This document shows, in pieces, positions 55,866 to 64,000 of a DNA stretch of 64,000 bases; position 1 is the stretch's first letter; each line of letters opens with the position of its first letter. Where the stretch lies: assembly GCF_005404815.1 (NCBI RefSeq), contig NZ_BJDF01000016.1, forward strand, positions 1-64,000. Direction: 5' to 3'. This DNA comes from Companilactobacillus huachuanensis. GTDB taxonomy: Bacteria > Bacillota > Bacilli > Lactobacillales > Lactobacillaceae. The notes under the pieces are model-generated. The model was not told the origin of the DNA, made no database searches, and was given only the letters and a program-made list of their open reading frames with translations. The translations under genes were made by a program, and so were the position numbers.

Positions 55866-58652
55866 ATGGTGAAAAAAATGAAGGACATTCATGTACAAAA
55901 TTCTAAAGAAAATTACGCTACTGAGTCAATTGAACAATTACTGAACCACTTGCAGACTACTACAGAAGGCTTGAGTCAAAACGAGGCCACTAAACGACAA
56001 GCAAAATACGGACCCAACATGATTCACCACAGCCAACAAAAGTCACAGATTAAGGCTTTTTTGAAAAATTTTATTAGTCTGATGGCGATTCTTTTGTGGG
56101 TCAGCGGTTTGATTGCCATTTTTACTGGCTCGGTCGAATTAGGTATCGCGATTTGGCTAGTTAATATCATCAACGGTATTTTCAGCTTTTGGCAAGAGCA
56201 TAAGGCTGCCAAGGCAACTGATTCTTTGATGGCGATGTTACCAACATACACTCAAGTATTTCGTGATGGTGCAGAAGAAAAATTAAATGCCACTGATTTA
56301 GTTCCTGGTGATGTTTTCAATTTACAAGCTGGTAACTCTGTCCCTGCTGATGCTAGATTACTCGAGGCAACCTCGATTCAAATTGATCAGTCAGCCTTAA
56401 CTGGTGAAACAGTTCCTGAATCTAAAAATGTTAAATTTTTACCCGGTGAAGGTAAATTTTCCGAATCAAATTTAGTCTATGCTGGAACTACTGTTGGGGC
56501 CGGAACCGCCAAAGCTGTAGCTATCACAACTGGTATGCAAACTGAATTTGGTAAAATTGCTTCACTAACTCAAAAACAAAATAAGGAAATTAGTCCACTA
56601 CAATTGGAATTAAATCGATTAACAAAGCAGATTTCACTAATTGCCATGGGTATTGGTGTGGCCTTTTTCGTGGCTGCAATTCTCGTTGTACATAACCCTG
56701 TTGCACAATCATTTATCTTTGCCTTAGGTATGATTGTTGCCTTTATTCCCGAAGGACTTTTGCCAACAGTCACATTATCATTGGCCCAAGGTGTCCAACG
56801 AATGGCTAAAAAACACGCTTTGGTAAAGGATTTAAATAGTGTTGAAACCTTAGGTGAAACTACCGTCATTTGTTCTGATAAAACTGGTACTTTGACACAA
56901 AATCAAATGACCGTTAATAATATCTGGTTGTCTTCAGGCGTATATACAGTCTCTGGTCAAGGATATGTCAATAACGGTACTATTCAAAGAAAGCAGCAAA
57001 AAATTGATTTTCAAAATGATCCGGATTTGAAACAATTACTGACCATCGCTGCATTTAATAATGATACAACCGTTGAATATGCTAAAAATACCAAAAAGCC
57101 GAAGATTTTAGGTACACCAACTGAAGCTGCACTAGTGATTTTGACCCAAAAGGCTGGCTTTCAAACTAAAGAATCATTGAAAGAGAGCCCTCGGCTAAAA
57201 GAATTACCCTTCGACTCCGACCGTAAGCGAATGACCACAATTCACCAACAAGGCAACCAATTATTATTTGCAGTTAAAGGATCTCTGAGTGATCTTCTAA
57301 AACAATGTTCGACTATTCAAGAACACGGAAATATTCGTCCCATAACAAGTGCCGATCAGACCGCTATCAGCCAAGCTAATCGATCATATGCTACTAAGGG
57401 GTTACGTTCATTGTCATTCGCCTATCAAACAATTCCCTACAATGGCAAAGATCAACTTGATGATTTGACCATTGACAATGTCGAAAAGAACTTAACTTTC
57501 GTTGGTTTAACAGTCATGGCTGACCCCCCTCGTCCTGAAATTTATGATGCTGTCAAGAAATGTCACAACGCTAAAATTAAAATTATCATGGTTACTGGCG
57601 ATAGCGAAATCACTGCCAAATCAATCGCCGTTAAAATAGGTATCACAAGTGACAAAGCCCGTGTCGTTACTGGCTCTGAATTAGATCAAATGAACACAGA
57701 TGAATTAAAGAAGGCTCTCGAAGGTGAAATCATTTTTGCTAGAGTCGCTCCTGAACAAAAGTACAAGATTGTTTCGACCTTACAAACAATGGGTCAAATT
57801 GTTGCTTCGACTGGTGATGGTGTTAATGACGCTCCAGCTTTGAAGAAAGCTAATATTGGTGTCGCTATGGGTGTCACCGGCACAGATGTTGCCAAAGATG
57901 CTGCCGATATGATTCTAACTGATGACAACTTTGCTTCTATTGTGGCCGCAATTGAGGAAGGTCGGACAGTTTATAGTAATATTCAAAAGTTCTTGCTATA
58001 CATCTTCAATTCCAATGTACCCGAAGCTATCCCTTCAGTCCTATTTTTACTCAGCCGTGGTTTGATTCCATTGCCATTGACAGTTCTACAAATTTTAGTT
58101 GTTGATCTCGGAACCGATATGTTGCCAGCTTTAGGACTAGGTGCTGAGCACCCTGAACCAGGTATCATGAATCAAGCCCCACGTTCTCGTAACTCTCACT
58201 TACTTGATAAACATTTAGTTTTGACAGCATTTGCTTGGTATGGCGCGATTGCTTCACTAGTTTCAACTCTGGCATATTTCTTCGTCAATTTCGAAAATGG
58301 TTGGCCTGCTCAACACTTGTTATCATCAGGTATCGGTTATAATCGTGCAACAACAATGACTTTAGCAGCAATTATTTTCTGTCAAATTGCTGCAGCCCTT
58401 AATTGTCGAAGTAAATATACTTCAGTTCTCAAATTGGGATTATTCAGTAATCACCGAATCTGGGCAGGTATTGTCTTCGAAGTAATTTTGTTGGCAGTTC
58501 TCGTCTATACACCAGGTATTCAGGGCGTGTTCAATACCGCTCCATTACAAGTCAGAGATTGGGTATTCTTGTTTATCGTTCCAATTCCAATCTTCCTGAT
58601 TGAGGAATTAAGAAAATTGATTGTTAGATATAGACATCCACAAACTGCATAG
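55866..58652 (+). CDS. P-type cation-transporting ATPase (P2, Na+/K+-ATPase-like)
   Basis: 928 aa. Actuator TGE (SALTGETVPES), phosphorylated Asp338 in SDKTGTLT, hinge TGDGVNDAPALKKA. Helix M4 reads PEGLLPTVTLSL and M6 reads VDLGTDMLPALGLGAE; both are closer to animal Na+/K+ and H+/K+ pumps than to SERCA. The ion cannot be fixed from sequence; Na+ or K+ is likely. Start uncertain: ATG 55866 or 55878, with only a weak site. Terminator follows. Confidence 0.9.
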   Translation: MVKKMKDIHVQNSKENYATESIEQLLNHLQTTTEGLSQNEATKRQAKYGPNMIHHSQQKSQIKAFLKNFISLMAILLWVSGLIAIFTGSVELGIAIWLVNIINGIFSFWQEHKAAKATDSLMAMLPTYTQVFRDGAEEKLNATDLVPGDVFNLQAGNSVPADARLLEATSIQIDQSALTGETVPESKNVKFLPGEGKFSESNLVYAGTTVGAGTAKAVAITTGMQTEFGKIASLTQKQNKEISPLQLELNRLTKQISLIAMGIGVAFFVAAILVVHNPVAQSFIFALGMIVAFIPEGLLPTVTLSLAQGVQRMAKKHALVKDLNSVETLGETTVICSDKTGTLTQNQMTVNNIWLSSGVYTVSGQGYVNNGTIQRKQQKIDFQNDPDLKQLLTIAAFNNDTTVEYAKNTKKPKILGTPTEAALVILTQKAGFQTKESLKESPRLKELPFDSDRKRMTTIHQQGNQLLFAVKGSLSDLLKQCSTIQEHGNIRPITSADQTAISQANRSYATKGLRSLSFAYQTIPYNGKDQLDDLTIDNVEKNLTFVGLTVMADPPRPEIYDAVKKCHNAKIKIIMVTGDSEITAKSIAVKIGITSDKARVVTGSELDQMNTDELKKALEGEIIFARVAPEQKYKIVSTLQTMGQIVASTGDGVNDAPALKKANIGVAMGVTGTDVAKDAADMILTDDNFASIVAAIEEGRTVYSNIQKFLLYIFNSNVPEAIPSVLFLLSRGLIPLPLTVLQILVVDLGTDMLPALGLGAEHPEPGIMNQAPRSRNSHLLDKHLVLTAFAWYGAIASLVSTLAYFFVNFENGWPAQHLLSSGIGYNRATTMTLAAIIFCQIAAALNCRSKYTSVLKLGLFSNHRIWAGIVFEVILLAVLVYTPGIQGVFNTAPLQVRDWVFLFIVPIPIFLIEELRKLIVRYRHPQTA

Positions 58653-58665
58653 TTTTTCTGGAGTC

Positions 58666-58713
58666 AAAAAGACTGAATTTACTTAGTTAAAAAAGTAAAC
58701 TCAGTCTTTTTTT
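58666..58713. terminator. Terminator shared by the ATPase and ABC permease genes
   Basis: Arms AAAAAGACTGAATTTAC and GTAAACTCAGTCTTTTT, between convergent genes; it overlaps the permease stop. Confidence 0.85.
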
Positions 58714-60301
58714 AATCAAATTGGCTCCAAAATTTTACTCGATAATGTCTCAACAATAACCAAGATACAACTAAAATTACCGCTAAAGCGATAATATTAA
58801 TCATTGCAGCCCAAGGTGTATTAATTAGCAACATACTGTACGCCACGACAATAATTACACTGATAAATACTGATGCAAACATGGTTGCTACCATCCCTAG
58901 ATTACCGCCGCCACGATTGAATAATTCGGTTACATTCGTCCAATTGGTCAACCTTAAACGATAATCACGGCTGAAATAATGCAAGCTCATCAAATAAGTA
59001 CCCCATGCAGATCCACATATTAAAGCCAATGCCATTACCAAACCAGCTTTCAAAACTACTGACATAATAATGACTATCACAACATTGAGAATAATTTGCA
59101 TTAAATAACCAAATAAAAATTTTCGATGTAAATATTGTTTCATCGAAATTGGTAACGATCTAACAAATTCAAAGTTAGCTCTATCTAATGAAATTAAATT
59201 ACTCACTAAAGCCGACTGATTAGTTGTAAAACTGCTGAACGCAATCCCACCAACGAAGAAAACCCCAATCCACTTGAGTGGAAGGTTACTTGGTAGTTTG
59301 GCAAACGAAAATGAAATAATAAAAATTACTGGAATCATAATTGAATTCATTACGACTTGTAATAATAAGTTCGGCTCTTTCAATAATTGCCAATTATAAG
59401 AATCTAAATTGGCATTCAATCCTTGACGTTTAACGGCCTTTCGTTGGTTTGATCGGTTAAGCGAGGCTGAATTAACAGTTGTCAACTGCTCACTCAATTG
59501 CGGCACAATCAAATACTTTAAAATTCCACCAAACACGGCTAACAGAACCAATAGTCCTAACCATGAAATCCCGCTATTTACGGAAACAGGTACATTAAAA
59601 ATTTGGAATATTGGCATAAAAATACTGATTACCGAGCGATCGTATCTTGCTCCAGTTGCAGTGTAATTGTTACTGTTATTCATCAACATAATTCCGCCAA
59701 TAGCGATTACCATCGATATTCCCATCAAACCATTCATAACTAAATTCTGATGTTCACGAAAAACCTTTGTCTTTGTTAATGAAAAGACTACTAGTGCACA
59801 GAACATGAAAATAATTGTCATTATAAACAGATAGACAACTAGTGACATTATTAGCGATACTGGAATCATTATCCCTGAATGCCATCCCGTTAAGAAAAAT
59901 GCTATCAACAAGGGTAATGTGAACGGGAATACATTGAACGCAACAATTAAAACTTTGCTTAAGAAAATTTCATTTTGACGAAACGGTAACGGCAAATAGC
60001 TATTGATATCTTTTCCAGCAAAGAATACATTATACAATCCAGAAATACTCTGAGATATTCCTAATAAAACAAATAATCCCACATAAAATGTAAACATTCC
60101 TGGCATCTTGCTAAAGTCAATTGAAAACATCGTAAAACCATAAATAGCCAAGAAAATAAATGTATTGGTCAAAAATTGTAACTTCAGTTTATTTGTTAAT
60201 TCTGTACCATTCTTACCTTTCTTACGATAGCGGTCAGTTGCCTGCGGATTAACCAAGCGTAAATTGACCGCCAATAAAGCCCCCAGTTGTCGTTTATTCA
60301 T
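58712..60301 (-). CDS. ABC transporter permease
   Basis: 529 aa from ATG 60301 (MNKRQLGALLAVNLR), which overlaps the ATPase gene by 8 bases; a longer frame is less likely. About 12 membrane spans. It resembles the EcsB/ABC-2-type permeases of exporters with unknown cargo. Works with the next-listed ATPase. Confidence 0.85.
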   Translation of the reverse strand: MNKRQLGALLAVNLRLVNPQATDRYRKKGKNGTELTNKLKLQFLTNTFIFLAIYGFTMFSIDFSKMPGMFTFYVGLFVLLGISQSISGLYNVFFAGKDINSYLPLPFRQNEIFLSKVLIVAFNVFPFTLPLLIAFFLTGWHSGIMIPVSLIMSLVVYLFIMTIIFMFCALVVFSLTKTKVFREHQNLVMNGLMGISMVIAIGGIMLMNNSNNYTATGARYDRSVISIFMPIFQIFNVPVSVNSGISWLGLLVLLAVFGGILKYLIVPQLSEQLTTVNSASLNRSNQRKAVKRQGLNANLDSYNWQLLKEPNLLLQVVMNSIMIPVIFIISFSFAKLPSNLPLKWIGVFFVGGIAFSSFTTNQSALVSNLISLDRANFEFVRSLPISMKQYLHRKFLFGYLMQIILNVVIVIIMSVVLKAGLVMALALICGSAWGTYLMSLHYFSRDYRLRLTNWTNVTELFNRGGGNLGMVATMFASVFISVIIVVAYSMLLINTPWAAMINIIALAVILVVSWLLLRHYRVKFWSQFD

Positions 60302-61058
60302 TGATATCACCTTCGATATCATCAACTAAGTGACCATCTCCTTGGCGACCAGCCATCTGTAAATATATTTCTTCAAGTGACTCGTTCTCATATTGAGCTA
60401 ACAAATTTTTAACTGAACCGTTATATATCAGCTTACCAGTCTTTAGAATAGCCAATTCATCACATAATTGTTGAGCAGTATCCAAATTGTGAGTTGAAAA
60501 GATAACCGTTTTACCTTTTTTTGCATGAGCTTTCATCAATTGTTTCAAATCATAGGCTGCCTGTGGATCCAGTCCTTGCATAGGTTCATCCAAAATCCAA
60601 ATATCAGGTTCAGACAATAATGCTCCGATTAAAACAGTTTTTTGACGCATACCATGTGAAAAACTAGCAATAGTTTCATCCACATGTAAACCCATATTAA
60701 ATAACTCAACCAGCTTTTGACGGCGTGCTTTAACCTCGCTCTCGGACAAATCATAAGCCGCTGCTAACAAATCCCAGTATTCTGCCGCAGTTAACTGTAA
60801 AAAGATATCTGGAGTATCAGGAACATAAGCAATCTTTTGTTTAATTTCTTGGCGATGTTCTGATAATTCAAGCCCATCAACTGTAATAGACCCACTCGTG
60901 GGTTGAATAATACTAACTAGATTTTTGATAGTAGTCGATTTACCAGCACCATTATGTCCCAAGAATCCGAAAATCTCCCCAGGTTTAATTTGTAATGTTA
61001 AATGTTGTAAAGCCTCTTTATTGCCATAGCTCTTTGATAGGTCGTTGATATCAATCAT
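60294..61058 (-). CDS. ABC transporter ATP-binding protein
   Basis: 254 aa. Walker A GHNGAGKST, signature FSHGMRQK (a variant of LSGGQ), Walker B IWILDEP followed by MQGLDPQA, and switch STHNLD. The variant signature is usual in ABC-2 exporters. First gene of the two-gene unit. Confidence 0.92.
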   Translation of the reverse strand: MIDINDLSKSYGNKEALQHLTLQIKPGEIFGFLGHNGAGKSTTIKNLVSIIQPTSGSITVDGLELSEHRQEIKQKIAYVPDTPDIFLQLTAAEYWDLLAAAYDLSESEVKARRQKLVELFNMGLHVDETIASFSHGMRQKTVLIGALLSEPDIWILDEPMQGLDPQAAYDLKQLMKAHAKKGKTVIFSTHNLDTAQQLCDELAILKTGKLIYNGSVKNLLAQYENESLEEIYLQMAGRQGDGHLVDDIEGDINE

Positions 61059-61170
61059 ATTTGCACCCCATAAATATTATGTTAGTAATAAGCATAGCAA
61101 AGTTTTGTATTGAATTCAGGATATTAAAAAAATTCCAGATAATTTATTTGCTATTTTTAATTGACAAAAT

Positions 61171-61833
61171 TTATTTTGCTAAATCATAACTTGCTTGCAA
61201 ACGGTCAAAAATTTCTTGATTATCAACTGATCCGTCTAACATAATCGTGTACCAATTTTTTTTGCTCATATGATAACCGGGGAAATATTTGCGATTATCG
61301 ACCAGCTTATCAATTATTTCAGAATCTGCGCGCATATCCATTACCGTAATACTTTTTTCGGAATCCAGTCCTAATTTTGATTTAGGAATTACCGATAATA
61401 GTCCAAACCATTTATTAGTATCGCCACGGCGCCAAATAGCATTGTGGGGAAATTTCTTCCAAAGATACTCCAATTGACTATCATATGTATCATTTATGTA
61501 ATCAATAATATCTCTGACCTGTGGTTCCTTAAAGACGTCTTTCTCGTAACAAGCAGCCTGTATTTTATCCAACACCGATTGATAATCATTGGAAACTTTA
61601 GTAACAAATTTCCCAGTTGCACCAGGTTGTAAATGCAAAACATATTCCGCTTTAGTTTCGGAGTCAATTACTTTAGTTTCTATATTACCGTCTTTATTAA
61701 CAGTTACTTTAAGCAAAAATTGATTATTAACAATGAGCTCCTGATATTCATAAACTGCGCCGTTTTTAATAAAACCAAATTTTGCCAACTTATCAAGATT
61801 AACTTTACTATCTTTGAACTGAATTGTTGCCAT
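61171..61833 (-). CDS. MmcQ/YjbR family protein with N-terminal extension
   Basis: 220 aa from ATG 61833, after GGGGAG; the frame is open 27 codons upstream without signal. The C-terminal half (about 110-220, with FPHNAIWRRGDTNKWFGLLS and YHMSKKNWYTIML) is the YjbR DNA-binding-like fold. The N-terminal 100 residues are not recognised. Function unknown. Confidence 0.82.
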   Translation of the reverse strand: MATIQFKDSKVNLDKLAKFGFIKNGAVYEYQELIVNNQFLLKVTVNKDGNIETKVIDSETKAEYVLHLQPGATGKFVTKVSNDYQSVLDKIQAACYEKDVFKEPQVRDIIDYINDTYDSQLEYLWKKFPHNAIWRRGDTNKWFGLLSVIPKSKLGLDSEKSITVMDMRADSEIIDKLVDNRKYFPGYHMSKKNWYTIMLDGSVDNQEIFDRLQASYDLAK

Positions 61834-62023
61834 TATACTCTCCCCTTCAACCCATTTGACTTCTATTATATCAGAGCAGATGTATTGTCTATTTGGAAAT
61901 AAAATGTCAAGCAATTATTACAATTAAACTTTTAATTATTTAACATAATTGATGGTTTTAATTGGACTTTTCTTCTACATTTGATTGGTAAAGATTAGTA
62001 CATCCCACTTTCTAGGAGAAAAT

Positions 62024-62833
62024 ATGAATTATAAATTAATCGCTATCGACATTGACGATACTCTTTTAAGTAGTGCCAAAACCATTTCAGATAAAAATAG
62101 ACTTATGATCACAAATGCTTTAGCACAAGGTATTAAAGTTGTTCTTTGTTCAGGACGACCACATAAGGCGATGGAAAAATATGCCATGGCTCTTGGTATC
62201 AATGGAACAGAACAATATATGATTACTAACGGTGGTGCCATTATTGAAAATATGCATGGTGAATTTATCATGCAGAGAACACTTTCAAATGAATTTTATC
62301 GCGAATTTGTTGAATTCACCCAAACCAATGACCTTTCCTATTGTGTTTTTGACGTTAATGGCAACATTTATACAAGCAATAACTATGATATCAATCGTTT
62401 TACAATTGCGATGGCCTTTGAAGGCAACGACGACTTACATATCAGACGACCTGAGGATTTGCCACTTAATTTCGAAATTACTAAAGCTGTCATTAATGCT
62501 AAAGAGTCTAAATTAGATGAGATCGCACATTTTATCAAAGCATCATTCACCGATTACTTTGTTGTACGTACTGGTATCGGTTATTTAGAAATCTTCCCTA
62601 AAAGCGTAAATAAAGGTAATGCCGTGAAATTTCTTGCAGACAAATTAGGAATTAATATGGAAGAAATTATTACTTTTGGTGACCGCGATAACGATATTTC
62701 AATGATAGAAATTGCTGGAACTGGAATTGCTATGGCTAATGCGACTGAAGGCGTTAAAGCAGTTGCTAATTACATAACTACCGACAACAATCATGATGGT
62801 GTTGGCAATGCCATCGAAAAGTTTATTGAATAA
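62024..62833 (+). CDS. Cof-type HAD phosphatase (YidA-like)
   Basis: 269 aa from ATG 62024, with AGGAG 5 bases upstream; the frame is open 13 codons earlier. AIDIDDTLLSS is motif I and TFGDRDNDISMI motif IV, with a C2B cap. YidA-type enzymes act on sugar phosphates. Third Cof paralogue here. Confidence 0.9.
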   Translation: MNYKLIAIDIDDTLLSSAKTISDKNRLMITNALAQGIKVVLCSGRPHKAMEKYAMALGINGTEQYMITNGGAIIENMHGEFIMQRTLSNEFYREFVEFTQTNDLSYCVFDVNGNIYTSNNYDINRFTIAMAFEGNDDLHIRRPEDLPLNFEITKAVINAKESKLDEIAHFIKASFTDYFVVRTGIGYLEIFPKSVNKGNAVKFLADKLGINMEEIITFGDRDNDISMIEIAGTGIAMANATEGVKAVANYITTDNNHDGVGNAIEKFIE

Positions 62834-62874
62834 AAAATTTGAGATATAATTTTTTTTGCATAAAACGAATAGGA

Positions 62875-62901
62875 ACTGTAGTCCAAAATCGGATTACGGT
62901 G
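62875..62901. terminator. Hairpin with the AAAATCGGATTA core
   Basis: ACTGTAGTCC / GGATTACGGT around AAAATC, 42 bases after the HAD stop. Related to the hairpins at 20.1, 21.6 and 54.7 kb. No T run, so terminator function is doubtful. Confidence 0.5.
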
Positions 62902-62971
62902 CGTATCCGTATTTAATTTAGAAATTTGTCAAAAAGAGTCTGTTTCTCATAACCAAAGTTGAGAAAGAACC

Positions 62972-63000
62972 AAAAAAGACACTTATCAGGTGTCTTTTTT
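62972..63000. terminator. Bidirectional terminator
   Basis: AAAAAAGACAC / GTGTCTTTTTT hairpin, tail on both sides. Likely end of the HAD transcript. Confidence 0.8.
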
Positions 63001-63046
63001 ATTTTAAAATTAGTATTTTATTTATTTTTTTAAGCATTTTTGAATT

Positions 63047-63244
63047 CTATATCAATTGAGATTTAATAATCTTATCTAATTTGTTTTTATTATCAATATA
63101 TGTTTCTCCGTCCATGAATTCTAAGAATGTAATTGCCGACGCCTTCGTTGTATCATCTTTTAGAGTAACCACCATAGGGAGAGAACTCCAAAATCTTGAT
63201 TTACTACTGACGGTAATATATAATAATAGATGAAAAGAGATCAC
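63047..63244 (-). pseudogene. Possible C-terminal gene fragment, unidentified
   Basis: A 65-codon frame ending SLPMVVTLKDDTTKASAITF, then LEFMDGETYIDNKNKLDKII. The last 45 residues look like real protein. The first part does not, and its GTG has no ribosome-binding site, so this is probably the 3' end of a decayed gene. No family recognised. Confidence 0.35.
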
Positions 63245-63303
63245 AGGAATTGGACTCCCATGATCTCAAACATCGAATGGAAAATGGTTGAATTTTGGTA
63301 AGA

Positions 63304-63453
63304 CTAATCTAAATGATTAGTCTTTTTTAGTGTCTTAGCTTCGACGTATATGTAATACGCTTTAGCTAAGTAATACACACTAATTGCAAGCTCAAAGAGC
63401 TGCAAAGCAAAACCTCCAAACTTATCCTTGCTATCATAGCCATACACCTCCAT
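63304..63453 (-). CDS. Candidate 49-aa hydrophobic small protein
   Basis: ATG 63453 opens MEVYGYDSKDKFGGFALQLF followed by a hydrophobic, Tyr-rich stretch and a basic end. The stop is inside a hairpin (GACTAAT / ATTAGTC) with a T tract on the minus strand. GATGGAGG overlaps the start, so translation may begin at the inner GTG or in another frame (MAMIARISLE). Two internal hairpins lie in the same span. Could be a small membrane peptide or a structured RNA; weak call. Confidence 0.3.
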   Translation of the reverse strand: MEVYGYDSKDKFGGFALQLFELAISVYYLAKAYYIYVEAKTLKKTNHLD

Positions 63454-64000
63454 CTAATGGATTAGTTGAGGGGTGTTGCACCCATATAACTGTTCGACTA
63501 CAACCAACAAGGGTAATTACTCCTCGAACGCTTGGCTGTATACCTAGTATATCGAAGATTGATAATGATTTAAAATTTATATTTCTATTTACAATAATCG
63601 AAAAATTGTTAAATTAAGAGGTGTTGATACACACATTCTACAATCAAGTTCATCTTTCTAGTGGCAAATTGTACGGGACGTGAACTACTTGGCAATGAAT
63701 TACCGAGCTTTCTTAATTAGCAACTTTTGTAAAGAAGAATTCAAAAATGAAAGAAACTGATTTATCTAAACTAGCAGTAGCAGCTAAGGTAAGTAAAAAA
63801 TAGTTTACTGAAGTTGGGTTAGTATTCATCTACTTAATTCGTGGTAATCAACTGTTCTTCTTCAGCAAAAACTCCGAAAAAAGCTATTCCAACTGAAGAA
63901 ACAAAAGTTAATTTTTCTCCTACCGGAGTCTTCTCTACGTTTAATCCTGCTTCCTTGCAATGGCGTTATGCCAACTGTCTCTATTCGCCTTTCTACTTGA
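63454..64000. other. Gene-poor right end
   Basis: No intact gene seen. A short plus-strand frame (63747-63803, MKETDLSKLAVAAKVSKK) ends at a stop. A separate open stretch runs from about 63848 to the window edge (reading AKTPKKAIPTEETKVNFSPT...) without a start. These could be pieces of decayed genes, or the last may be the start of something continuing beyond the window. Confidence 0.35.

Overview
The window looks like a chromosomal segment of a low-GC Gram-positive lactic acid bacterium of the family Lactobacillaceae; the AT-rich background, T-box-controlled synthetase operons and secreted SLAP-like cell-wall hydrolases would fit Companilactobacillus or a close relative. The genus is an inference. 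Most of it is ordinary housekeeping DNA. I saw no tRNA, rRNA, CRISPR array, prophage or intact insertion sequence.

Layout. 0-3.2 kb: a partial gene, then two secreted cell-wall enzymes (NlpC/P60 and C39-like) that share SLAP-type repeats. 3.6-19.1 kb, minus strand: pepT, Nif3-like, trmK, cfa, then the conserved Firmicutes block rpoD, dnaG, glyS, glyQ, recO, era, cdd, ybeY, phoH, rpsU. 19.2-29.3 kb: PPDK regulatory protein, nfo, a YitT protein, msrA/msrB, the aspS-hisS operon under a T-box, and an SH3-amidase. 29.8-39.2 kb: a phosphatase, a GntR/SIS divergent pair with palindromic operators, and the minus-strand cluster prmA-rsmE-membrane protein, rel-dtd-HAD-Fic/Doc-like protein. 39.7-64 kb is more accessory: GH31 glucosidase, EbsC/YbaK deacylase, M20 peptidase, a TMEM175-like protein with a frameshifted end, redox regulators and reductases, several Cof-type HAD phosphatases, a Na+/K+-ATPase-like P-type pump, an ABC exporter, and a gene-poor right end.

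The most unusual content lies between the genes. At least 18 copies of one non-coding element are scattered through the window. Complete copies are about 320 bp. They have terminal inverted repeats (CTAAAGGTTGAAAG / CTTTCAACCTTTAG), and several are flanked by 7-8 bp direct repeats (TTACTAG, TTATAAG, AAATCCAG), so they moved as MITE-like transposable units. Inside is a conserved three-armed, cloverleaf-like fold: a long closing stem P1 and hairpins P2, P3 and P4. Stem sequences change between copies while pairing is kept; one copy has an entirely different but perfectly complementary 23-bp P1. Most copies lie with their right end just after a stop codon, sometimes touching it. A second small inverted repeat (ATGAGTTGTA...TACAACTCAT, five copies) sits close to the large element, and a third hairpin family shares the core TAATCCGATTTTGGATTA. 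I do not recognise the large element as a named family; it is the best candidate here for an undescribed system.

In these entries 'forward' means the orientation in which the AT-rich left arm precedes the cloverleaf; copies are named A to R in window order.
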